From Chondrosia reniformis (taxonomy: Eukaryota > Porifera > Demospongiae > Chondrillida > Chondrillidae): a DNA stretch of 64,000 bases. This document shows, piece after piece, positions 1 to 9,900 of this stretch. Both the position numbers and the translations under genes were made by a program. Location: contig OX359192.1 of NCBI GenBank assembly GCA_947172415.1, forward strand, positions 8,776,901 through 8,840,900, written 5' to 3'. Below the pieces are notes generated by a model. The model was not told the DNA's origin. It did not search any database and saw only the letters and a program-made list of their open reading frames with translations. Positions within the stretch are counted from its first letter, which is position 1, and every line of letters begins with the position of its first letter.

Positions 1-3000
1 ATGGCAACAGGATTACATCAGAACCAGCACTAACAAAGAGCCCTGGGCCCTTAATAAAAGCTCACCCCAATGGAACTCTCAGGAAGGCCTCCTAAGAAGC
101 CCCAGAAATCATCTACTTCTAAGCCCTAAATCAATGTAATGAGGAAGTTCCTTAATTAAATTATTGAAGAGGATTATTGGCAAAGGCATTTCTGACTGTC
201 TTATTAGCAAAAACGATACAAATCAATATAGCACGCACACATAAGAACAAACTGAGGCAGGATATAGAATTAGGTCTGTAATATAGAATTGGGACTGTGA
301 GATTGAAGTGGGACTGTGAGATTGAAGTGGGACTGTGAGATTGAAGTGGGACTGTGAGATTGAAGTGGGACTGTGAGATTGAAGTGGGACTGTGAGATTG
401 AAGTGGGACTGAGAGATTGAAGTGGGACTATGAGATTGAATTAGGACTATGAGATTGAAGTGGGACTGTGAGATTGAAGTGGGACTGTGAGATTGAAGTG
501 GGACTGTGAGATTGAAGTGGGACTGTGAGATTGAAGTGGGACTGTGAGATTGAAGTGGGACTGTGAGATTGAAGTGGGGCTTGCTCACACTCTTAAAGCT
601 GACTACTTCTGATTTGTTCTTCCTTTCAATTTTGTTGATTTTCTCAGCTGCTAATCTATCAAAGGAGATCTCTGTGCCATGTAGTGCTATAGAGGGAACA
701 TCTACCTAACTCACCTTGCTTTGGAGCGAGCATTCAGCGATGACTTTACTCCCTGCCACACATATATAGTCTTGCCAGCGTCCAGCAGGAACACATGTCC
801 TTGATCAAGTGACGAGACCTTCAATTCCACCTGAAAGTCACATGCATGAGTAACTCGCACACAGAATGCACTCGGCAGTGAGTTGGGTGAGTGTACTAGT
901 AGGTAACTCACCGGTTCCAGGTGGAGAGTCTTTGTGAGAACTATTCTGTACATGTGTACAGTTACAGACTGTGTGGGAGCACAGAAGAGGATGAAAGATG
1001 GGCAAGGCAGGGGGCAAGGCTTACCTCTTCCTCTGTCCCGTAGAAGCCACTGGTCGTTCCCCCTTCAATGTACTGGATGGAGCAGTTGAAGAGCTCCTCA
1101 AACTCGGGTGATTCTTCACCTTGCTCTTCCCTCTGTAGGCATATCGTAATGGTGTATGACAGTCACATGACCATCACAACTGAACCTACCTGGGTTCTAC
1201 ACTCAGCTTCCAACATATTCCTCAGATGCACTGAGTGCATTGCAGAGCATGCCTTCTTGTCAGCCTGAAGTGAAATATGTACATAATATGGTGTGGATCG
1301 CTGGCCTGAGCTCGGCATGCAGTAACTTGGTGACTTAACTAAACGCACGGTTGAATCATTTCCAATCCAGTAGAATATCTGCCAGTCAATGTCAGATTTG
1401 CTGCTGAAGAAGGTTCGCAGGATAATATAACAGTCTCCAGTGTAGAACTTTCCATGATACTTCTCATCCACCTGTACCGGATAAAAGTTTTCAATTTGCC
1501 ACAATGTGATTCCTGGCAGCTTTCCTGGTTCATCTGGGAACAGCTCATTATACTTCAGATCTGGTCTCTTTAAGCCTTCTCTCCATGAGCGAGGCCTATA
1601 GCGAGAAACATGTGACTGTCACATGACCACAGCTTCTTGCTTGTCTGCCAACCCACTTACTTTATATCTACTACTTCCTGTAAAGTCGGCTCTTCCTCCT
1701 GGACAAGGAGAGGCAGAGTGAGGTAATGAACATACTGCAGATGGTCAGTGGTAGTCTACTTACTCCCATTTCTCTTCTGTGCTTTGTATCTGCAACTTTA
1801 ACCAAACCCTACAACAGATCACAGTCGGGTATGAGGGACACAGTCGGGTATGAGGGACACAGTCGGGTATGAGGGACACAGTCGGGTATGAGGGACACAG
1901 TCGGGTATGAGGGACACAGTCGGGTAAGAGGGACACAGTCGGGTAAGAGGGACACAGTCGGGTAAGAGGGACACAGTCGGGTATGAGGGACACAGTCGGG
2001 TAAGAGGGACACAGTCGGGTAAGAGGGACACAGTCGGGTAAGAGGGACACAGTCGGGTAAGAGGGACACAGTCGGGTAAGAGGGACACAGTCGGGTAAGA
2101 GGGACACAGTCGGGTAAGAGGGACACAGTCGGGTAAGAGGGACACAGTCGGGTAAGAGGGACACAGTCGGGTAAGAGGGACACAGTCGGGTAAGAGGGAC
2201 ACAGTCGGGTAAGAGGGACACAGTCGGGTAAGAGGGACACAGTCGGGTAAGAGGGACACAGTCGGGTAAGAGGGACACAGTCGGGTAAGAGGGACACAGT
2301 TGGGTAAGAGGGACACAGTCGGGTATGAGGGATACCAACCGTACTTACTTACATCGACTATCAGCATCTGGTCCTCCAGGAGTGACAGCCTTTCATAGTA
2401 AATCATATCAACTTACGTACCCTTAAACTGCCAAACAGTCTTAAATCTCATGTTACTAACTTTGAGTACCTACTACAACTGGAGGCAGCACCTCCTGTCA
2501 GCCACTAAGTACACATCCCAGTACAGCTGATGAGTGGGCTAGCTGCTCTAGTCACTTATTATTCATGTTCACACAAACCAATTACAGCCAATATCCACTA
2601 AGGACTGTCATGTCAAGCACAACCCTTTCACTGTTAATTGTCTTTATCACCATGGCAACCAATCAGTAGCACTTTTATAGGGACATGGCTATTTGTAGAG
2701 CTACAAGATTACAGCCTACTCAATTGGTCTACTGATTGGGAACACAAAAACGTTAGGGGATGGAGACAATAAGGGAGGGGTCAGCCAAGGGGGAGGGGTC
2801 AGTCAAGGGGAGGGGTCAGTCAAGGGGGAGGGGTCAGTCAAGGGGAGGGGTCAGCCAAGGGGGAGGGGTCAGTCAAGGGGAGGGGTCAGTCAAGGGGAGG
2901 GGTCAGCCAAGGGGGAGGGGTCAGTCAAGGGGGAGGGGTTAAACAAGTAGTCCATACCTTCAAAACTTTGTCAGCTGCAGCTGTGTCTTCTTCTGTTGAG

Positions 3001-6000
3001 ACAGTTCGGCTCCTGAAAGCCAGTTTCATCCTTCTCTCCTACAGAGATGGAGCAAGACTTTACAGTGCACAACGACTTAGCTAAACACTGTCGTACCTGC
3101 CTCTTTCCAAATGTCCCTGGAGCAGGTTTGGCCTGGGACATGGTTGGACCTTCCTTAAACCGTTCAATGTTGTTGAAGTCTACATTGTAGAACTCTGCAT
3201 TAGCCAGCACCTCATCCGGAGGTTTGGGAGGCATCACCAGAGAAGGGTTGTCACTTGTGTTCAGATCCTACGCACATGTGGAGTGACATGTGGACAAACA
3301 GGTTAGGCAGACAGTTTCTGGTCATACTTTGAGTTCAGTGATGAAGTACAGTCCATCTGGCAAGGTGAGAAGGCGATTTGATGCCAGATTGAGCCTCTTG
3401 AGCTTGAAGCACCTTGTCAATCCCTCTGGTATGCACTCCAAAAGATTACGTGGAGCTATAAAGTGTTCCTACCAAATGGACAAGCATACTACATGAACAT
3501 TATGGAAGGAGCTTAACACACATCCATACCAAATCTACTAATTTGCCAATGGAAGTTGGAATTCCTTCAAAAGTTAACTGATTGTCTAAAAATGGAAGCA
3601 GCTATTGATTTCTGGTGGCTGGCACACAAGGTAGACCTTACCACTCAAAATTAGTCTCTTCAATTTGACACATTGACTGACTTCATTCTGCAAAGGATGA
3701 GCATACCTAGCTTGGAACAACTGTGGGCGTGGTTTGGAATTGTGATCGTGGTTTACAACTGTGAGCGTGGTTTACAACTGTGAGCGTGGTTTACAACTGT
3801 GATCGTGGTTTACAACTGTGAGCGTGGTTTACAACTGTGATCATGGTTTGGAATTGTGATCGTGGTTTACAACTGTGAGCGTGGTTTACAACTGTGAGCG
3901 TGGTTTACAACTGTGAGCGTGGTTTACAACTGTGATCGTGGTTTACAACTGTGAGCGTGGTTTACAATTGTGATTGTGGTTTACAACTGTGAGCGTGGTT
4001 TACAACTGTGATCATGGTTTACAACTGTGAGTGTGGTTGGGTAGAAATACATTCATCAACTCACAGGTAGAGCTGTTATTTGATTGTTTGACATATCAAA
4101 TGTCACCAATTCTGTCCATCCACCTAAATGAAGGATGAATGTTGGTATACAGTGTGTGTGTGACTGGCAGTGAGTAAACAAGTGGATTCACTAACCGATG
4201 AGAGAGGAAAGTTCTTTAATCTGATTATGACTGACATTCACCCTTCGCAAGGTCTCCAGCATGTACAAACCATCTGGTACTAGTGGACAGACATTGTGGA
4301 GGAATGAAGGAGTGCAGGAGGGTTGGTGAGTGAGGGGTACAGGAGGGATGGTGAGTGAGGGGTGCAGGAGGGATGGTGAGTGAGGGGTACAGGAGGGATG
4401 GGGAGTGAGGGGTGCAGGAGGGATGGTAGTGTAAGTATATAAACAAACCTCGTTGCAGTCCATTATGGGAAAAGTCCACATCTGTTGTATAGAGAGGACA
4501 ATAGGTATATGCTTACGTATGCGAGACTTAGACTGTATTTAATGTACTGACCTGTTAAGGTTTTCAAAAGGCCCAAGTGTGGAGTATTGGTTAAGTCTCT
4601 CTGAGGGCATTACATTCAGATGGTGTTATAACATTGAAGGTCTGTCAAAGGTCAAAACTTACACCAGTGTTTGACATATTCAGTGTAGTTAGCGCCTTTA
4701 GCTTATCAATATTCCTGCATAGTATCCATGGCAACAAATTTAGAATACAAAGGCTAACAAAGGTGGGAATGTGTCTCACTTGAACGTGTAGTGCTGTAGA
4801 GGATTGTTGGCTAAATTCTGTTGAGATGGTACACAAAGAAGGACAGGGAGAGGAGAGAGGGAGAGAGGAGAGAGGAGAGGGAGAGAGGAGAGGGAGAGGG
4901 AGAGAGGAGAGGGAGAGAGGAGAGGGAGAGGGAGAGAGGAGAGGGAGAGGGAGAGAGGAGAGGGAGAGAGGAGAGGGAGAGAGGAGAGGGAGAGAGGAGA
5001 GGGAGAGAGGAGAGGGAGAGGAGAGGGAGAGAGGAGAGGGAGAGAGGAGAGGGAGAGAGGAGAGGGAGAGAGGAGAGGGAGAGAGGAGAGGGAGAGAGGA
5101 GAGGGAGAGAGGAGAGGGAGAGAGGGAGAGAGGAGAGGGAGAGAGGGAGAGAGGAGAGAGGAGAGGGAGAGGGAGAGAGGAGAGGAAGTGAACAGAGGCA
5201 GATCACACCGAAGAAGACATCAGATGACACAAACAACATACAAGAGTTTGCAGGTGCTCCAATCTTCTTATTTGAGGAGGCAAAGAAGCTATAAAGACAA
5301 AAAGTAATATTTATGGCATCGTACTAGTGAGGAGTGATGTGATGGGTGCTAGTGAGGAGTGATGTGATGGGTGCTAGTGAGGAGTGATGTGATGGGTGCT
5401 AGTGAGGAGTGATGTGATGGGTGCTAGTGAGGAGTGATGTGATGGGTGCTAGTGAGGAGTGATGTGATGGGTGTTAGTGGCTCTTACTGATTTGATTCCC
5501 ACACAGATCGAGGTACATGATGTCAGTACACTTCACAAACAACTATAAAAGATAATTCTCTAATAAGTGTAGTTAGCAAATAGCTCAACACACCACTCAC
5601 TGCTCCAGGGATTTGGGTGAGCCGATTGTGCCCCAGATTTAACACCAGAATGTGTTTACACTTCATCAGCTCCTCGGGGATCTAACACAGCCAGCACATC
5701 ATCACTCACATCATGAGGCACTGGCACTAGCTCATTAACAATACCTTGGCTATCTCATTGTGGCTCAGATCCTGCGTGTACAAAGAGGTGTGTCCAGTTA
5801 CTACACATGTGACTGTCATGTGACCTGTACATACCAGTGTAACAAGATGCTCCAGATCAAAGAGATCTGATGGAATTCCAGACTCGCGAATGTAATTGTG
5901 ATGGGCTGTCAATACCTTTAACACAGAAACAGATAAACATGACCATTAACCCTAGGGTAGGTGGGTAGGGTCACACTATGCACCCGACCATAGAGGAGTA

Positions 6001-6373
6001 GGGAAGTCTTACTCTCAGGTTGGTGCAGCTTGGAATGTTACAGCTGTATAGTTCTTTAATCTCATTTCGGGATCCAGACAGTATCTCCTACAAACGTGAT
6101 AATGATACTTGTCAGGATAGGGTTAGTCCTGCAACACTTACCAGCTTGGGATACTTCTCCAAGTCCTCTGGCAGGGTAGCCATTCCCGTTCGATTCAATC
6201 TCAGCCATTTCAAATTTTTCATTTCATAGAGTCCCGGATTAAAAGTGTTCTTCTGAAAATAGTAAAATTAGTAAATTTATTTAAGTTCTATCCTATAATT
6301 TTCAACTAACTTCGTATTCATAGCGCGTGAGGTCGATTCCTCGTACGAAAGGCAGAACTGAGGCCTTCGCCAT
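1..6373 (-). CDS. FLII: Flightless-1 homolog (LRR plus gelsolin-like actin regulator), 3' part outside window
   Basis: FLII binds actin through gelsolin-like repeats and partners through N-terminal leucine-rich repeats; it acts in cytoskeletal remodelling and as a nuclear co-regulator. The start codon at 6373 opens an exon reading [20 protein letters not shown], which aligns with the conserved FLII N-terminus. Downstream exons (about 6254-6144, 6089-6014, 5924-5840, 5292-5250, 4822-4776, 4285-4195 and others) encode LRRs with [14 protein letters not shown] and VNVSHNQI motifs. A linker exon (3237-2990) carries VMPPKPPDE. Gelsolin repeat 1 (1560-1163) contains IWQIENF-like, GDCYIIL, FYWIG and [11 protein letters not shown] blocks. 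Repeat 2 begins near 953 ([15 protein letters not shown]), continues in an exon at about 672-590 ([13 protein letters not shown]), and a last visible exon at about 117-66 gives FWGFLGG. Roughly the first half of the usual 1,270 residues is present. Seven introns carry minisatellites. Family identity is very secure; individual exon ends are by eye. Confidence 0.95.
290..579. repeat. 19-bp minisatellite in FLII intron, about 15 copies
   Basis: The unit on the plus strand is gggactgtgagattgaagt. Copies are nearly identical, with a few substitutions around 410-450. The array begins about 10 nucleotides downstream of the 5' splice site of the FLII exon ending near 588 and is pyrimidine-rich on the FLII sense strand. 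Confidence 0.97.
1820..2331. repeat. 19-bp minisatellite in FLII intron, about 27 copies, two unit variants
   Basis: The unit is cacagtcgggtaagaggga, with a variant carrying tatg instead of taag. Variant units cluster at both ends and taag units fill the middle, the pattern expected from expansion inside an older array. It reaches to about 15 nucleotides from the 3' splice site of the FLII intron 2957-1814. Confidence 0.97.
2773..2939. repeat. 18-19-bp minisatellite in the same FLII intron, about 9 copies
   Basis: The unit is ggggaggggtcagtcaag, with length variants in the G run and a tcagcc variant. It starts about 16 nucleotides after the 5' splice site (TTGAAG|GTATGG on the minus strand). 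It is a second, unrelated array in the intron that also holds 1820-2331. Confidence 0.95.
3724..4037. repeat. 19-bp minisatellite in FLII intron, about 16 copies
   Basis: The unit is gtggtttacaactgtgagc, with gatcg and gatca variants interspersed. It lies about 27 nucleotides downstream of the FLII exon ending at 4064 on the minus strand. Purine and pyrimidine content is balanced. Confidence 0.96.
4311..4426. repeat. 25-bp minisatellite in FLII intron, about 4.5 copies
   Basis: The plus-strand unit joins aggagggatg, gtgagtgagg and ggtgc (or ggtac). It sits about 22 nucleotides after the 5' splice site of the exon encoding [10 protein letters not shown]. Confidence 0.93.
4840..5184. repeat. 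Long polypurine (GA) tract in FLII intron
   Basis: About 345 bases consist almost only of G and A on the plus strand, built from gggagagagga and gggaga steps. The FLII sense strand is therefore pure pyrimidine. Such mirror-like tracts can form triplex DNA; that property is general knowledge, not tested here. The intron lies between LRR exons 5292-5250 and 4822-4776. Confidence 0.95.
5321..5475. repeat. 25-bp minisatellite in FLII intron, about 6 copies
   Basis: The unit is made of ggagtgatgt, gatgggtgct and agtga. The array begins about 12 nucleotides after the 5' splice site of the exon encoding [11 protein letters not shown]. On the FLII sense strand it is pyrimidine-rich. Confidence 0.95.
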
Positions 6374-6407
6374 ATTTTTGGTAAATCACAAACTCCGCCT
6401 CCTATAA
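6374..6407. promoter_or_regulatory. 34-bp spacer between divergent start codons (shared promoter region)
   Basis: The FLII start codon (minus, 6373) and the start codon of the small plus-strand gene (6408) are 34 bases apart, so both 5' leaders and the core promoter must overlap or lie inside the partner gene. No TATA box is visible. The bidirectional reading is inferred from geometry only. Confidence 0.6.
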
Positions 6408-6671
6408 ATGGCTTCCAGGTCAATTGTTCAGGTCTTTCGACATTTCAGTACCTTTCAAAGAGTCTTAACCAAACAGACGGTCCGGACAAATGTTACTACC
6501 GAATCGGGAGCCATCTTGCCGCGTCCTACTTTGTATTATACCTTCGGCACGACGAGGACGGTAGCTGTTGTGACACCTTTCCTATTGTTGGGGTTCTACG
6601 GAGCAATGTACTTCGCCACCTTTCTGGACGACGAAGGAATCTTTTCTCCTCCACCAGATGACGATGACTAA
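6408..6671 (+). CDS. Small single-pass membrane protein, probably mitochondrial; family not assigned
   Basis: An 87-residue intronless reading frame. Residues 1-30 are rich in Ser, Arg, Thr and Lys with almost no acidic residues (MASRSIVQVFRHFSTFQRVL), typical of a mitochondrial presequence. One hydrophobic segment (about residues 52-71, VAVVTPFLLLGFYGAMYFAT) could span the inner membrane. The tail is acidic and ends PPPDDDD. Size and layout match nuclear-encoded accessory subunits of respiratory complexes; the acidic Pro-Pro-Asp tail recalls complex I NDUFB2, but the rest does not align convincingly by eye. It starts 34 bases from FLII in divergent orientation and is followed by AATAAA at 6708, so it is very probably a real gene. 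The function is not assigned. Confidence 0.7.
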   Translation: MASRSIVQVFRHFSTFQRVLTKQTVRTNVTTESGAILPRPTLYYTFGTTRTVAVVTPFLLLGFYGAMYFATFLDDEGIFSPPPDDDD

Positions 6672-6909
6672 CTAGCTGTCGTTATTGTATATTTCATTTA
6701 TTATATAAATAAATGTAATAGTTTATTGTGTATCCATTTTGAGATTAGCTGTAAAGTTGTAATACATTTATAAATACCTACATGTAATTATTGCGTCACC
6801 GGTTGCAACTATACTGCAACCCGGCATGCATAGGATGTATTAGCAAAATCATTCTACCGGTCGTAATAATTAGCTACTAAGTTAGTGGAATCGACAAGGG
6901 CAGACGATC
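6672..6909. other. Intergenic spacer with polyadenylation signal
   Basis: This holds the 3' end of the small gene, with AATAAA at 6708-6713 about 37 bases after its stop, and then the AT-rich 5' region of NFX1. No other gene or repeat is seen. Confidence 0.7.
6708..6713 (+). terminator. Polyadenylation signal AATAAA for the small mitochondrial-type gene
   Basis: A canonical hexamer 37 bases downstream of the stop codon at 6671, in an AT-rich stretch. Confidence 0.7.
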
Positions 6910-9900
6910 ATGAATAATTATAGTAAAGAAGATATCGAAGGTGAAGTTACAGACACTACGCTGGAGAGAGACTTGCCACCTAAAGCTAGCTCACAGGAAG
7001 ATGTACTATTGCGAGGTCGACAGGCGAGTGAACAAGGAGGGCCACAACAGGCGAGTAAACAAGGAGGGCCACAACAGACGAGTAAACAAGGAGGGCCACA
7101 ACAGGCGAGTAAACAAGGAGGGCCACAACAGACGAGTAAACAAGGAGGGCCACAACAGGCAAGTAAACAAGGAGGGCCACAACAGGCGAGTAAACAAGGA
7201 GGGCCACAACAGGCGAGTAAACAAGGAGGGCCACAACAGGCAAGTAAACAAGGAGGGCCACAACAGGCGAGTAAACAAGGAGGGCCACAACAGGCGAGTA
7301 AACAAGGAGGGCCACAACAGGCGAGTAAACAAGGAGGGCCACAACAGGCGAGTAAACAAGGAGGGCCACAACAGGCGAGTAAACAAGGAGGGCCACAACA
7401 GGCGAGTAAACAAGGAGGGCCGCAACAGGCGAGTAAACAAGGAGGGCCGCAACAGGCGAGTAAACAAGGAGGGCCGCAACAGGCGAGTAAACAAGGAGGG
7501 CCGCAACAGGCGAGTAAACAAGGAGGGCCACAACAGGCGAATAAACAAGGAGGGCCACAACAGGCGAGTAAGCAAGGAGGGCCACAACAGGCGAGTAAAC
7601 AAGGAGGGCCACAACAGGCGAGTAAACAAGGAGGGCCACAACAGGCGAGTAAACAAGGAGGGCCACAACAGGCGAGTAAACAAGGAGGGCCACAACAGGC
7701 GAGTAAACAAGGAGGGCCACAACAGGCGAGTAAACAAGGAGGGCCACAACAGGCGAGTAAACAAGGAGGGCCACAACAGGCGAGTAAACAAGGAGGGCCA
7801 CAACAGGCGAGTAAACAAGGAGGGTCACAACAGGCGAGTAAACAAGGAGGGCCACAACAGGCGAGTAAACAAGGAAACCTGCCAGAAATGGTTAGAGGTA
7901 AAATGAAAGAAGGTAGTGAGAAAAATGTTAGATTAGGTTTGAATCCAAAACGTGCATATTCAGCTCCATCAAAGGTCAAAGCATCGAAGCAAGCTATTGT
8001 ATCTTCATCACAAGGTGAAGACCTCTCACGGCAGCTCATTCTTGAGAGCTATGAATGCATGATATGCTATAACAACATTCGTAAGGACCAATCTGTCTGG
8101 AGTTGCAACAGCTGCTATCATATATTCCATCTCCCCTGTATCAAGAGATGGGCCAGACAGATGAGAAGCCAACAGGAAATAGTTAAAGGTTATTCACCTG
8201 TCTCCCACCTGCCCCACCAGCCACACCCTTCTCTACCTGCCCCACCAGCCACACCCATCTCCTACCTGCCCCACCAGCCACACCCTTCTCTACCTGCCCC
8301 ACCAGCCACACCCTTCTCCTTCCTGCCCCACCAGCCGCACCCATCTCCTACCTGCCCCACCAGCCACACCCTTCTCCTTCCTGCCCCACCAGCCACACCC
8401 TTCTCCTACCTGCCCCACCAGCCACACCCTTCTCCTTCCTGCCCCACCAGCCACACCCTTCTCTACCTGCCCCACCAGCCACACCCATCTCTACCTGCCC
8501 CACCAGCCACACCCTTCTCCTTCCTGCCCCACCAGCCACACCCTTCTCCTACCTGCCCCACCAGCCGCACCCATCTCCTACCTGCCCCACCAGCTGCACC
8601 CTTCTCCTTCCTGCCCCACCAGCCACACCCTTCTCCTACCTGCCCCACCAGCCACACCCATCTCTACCTGCCCCATTAGCCGCACCCATCTCCTACCTGC
8701 CCCACCAGCCACACCCATCTCCTACCTGCCCCACCAGCCGCACCCATCTCCTACCTGCCCCACCAGCCGCACCCTTCTCCTTCCTGCCCCACCAGCCACA
8801 CCCTTCTCCTACCTGCCCCACCAGCCACACCCATCTCTACCTGCCCCATTAGCCGCACCCATCTCCTACCTGCCCCACCAGCCACACCCATCTCCTACCT
8901 GCCCCACCAGCCACACCCTTCTCTACCTGCCCCACCAGCCACACCCTTCTCCTTCCTGCCCCACCAGCCGCACCCATCTCCTACCTGCCCCACCAGCCAC
9001 ACCCTTCTCCTTCCTGCCCCACCAGACACACCCTTCTCCTACCTGCCCCACCAGCCACACCCATCTCTACCTGCCCCATTAGCCGCACCCATCTCCTACC
9101 TGCCCCACCAGCCGCACCCATCTCCTACCTGCCCCATTAGCCACTCCCATCTCTCTTCTCTCTGGATAGCTATCAAGGACAGTTGGCATTGTCCTGCCTG
9201 TCGTCAAGTATGCACTGAAATTCCCACAGTCTACTACTGTTTCTGTGGGGGCGTGGCCAACCCAAGCCATAAGGGAGTGGCTCAATATTATGTCCCTCAT
9301 AGTTGTGGAAAGTTGTGTCAAAAACCCTTAAGAACCTCTTTATCTCCTTCTTGTAAGCACACTTGCATGGTGCCCTGCCACCCTGGACCCTGTCCACAGT
9401 GTCCAGCAATGATTTATGGGAAGTGCCCCTGTGGTAAGAAAAGGTAAGTCTTGCTTGCCATTCTCAGTTCAGCATCATCCTAAATACACATTACTGTAGA
9501 CAGCAGGTGAGATGTGGGTCGGGTGTGGAGGTGCCTTCTTGTGGAGAACCTTGCTATAGAATCATGAGATGTGGTAAACATAGATGCTTGTTTCCTTGCC
9601 ATTCAGGTATGTGTGTAGCCATTCAGGTATGTGTGTAGCCATTCAGGTATGTGTGTAGCCATTCAGGTATGTGTGTAGCCATTCGGGTATGTGTGTAGCC
9701 ATTCAGGTATGTGTGTAGCCATTCGGGTATGTGTGTAGCCATTCAGGTATGTGTGTAGCCATTCAGGTATGGGTGTAGCCATTCAGGTATGTGTGTAGCC
9801 ATTCGGGTATGTGTGTAGCCATTCAGGTATGTGTGTAGCCATTCAGGTATGTGTGTAGCCATTCAGGTATGTGTGTAGCCATTCAGGTATGTGTGTACCC

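Noticed and set aside
1760-2406. Open frames of 160-195 codons across the FLII 19-base array
   Set aside because: Pure translation of a tandem repeat. The flanking FLII exons splice directly (DKVLK to [10 protein letters not shown]), leaving the array in an intron.
6918-8039. Long open frames on the other strand and frames of the NFX1 27-base array
   Set aside because: They arise because the 27-base unit lacks stops in five frames. Only the frame that runs on into the RING finger is supported by homology.
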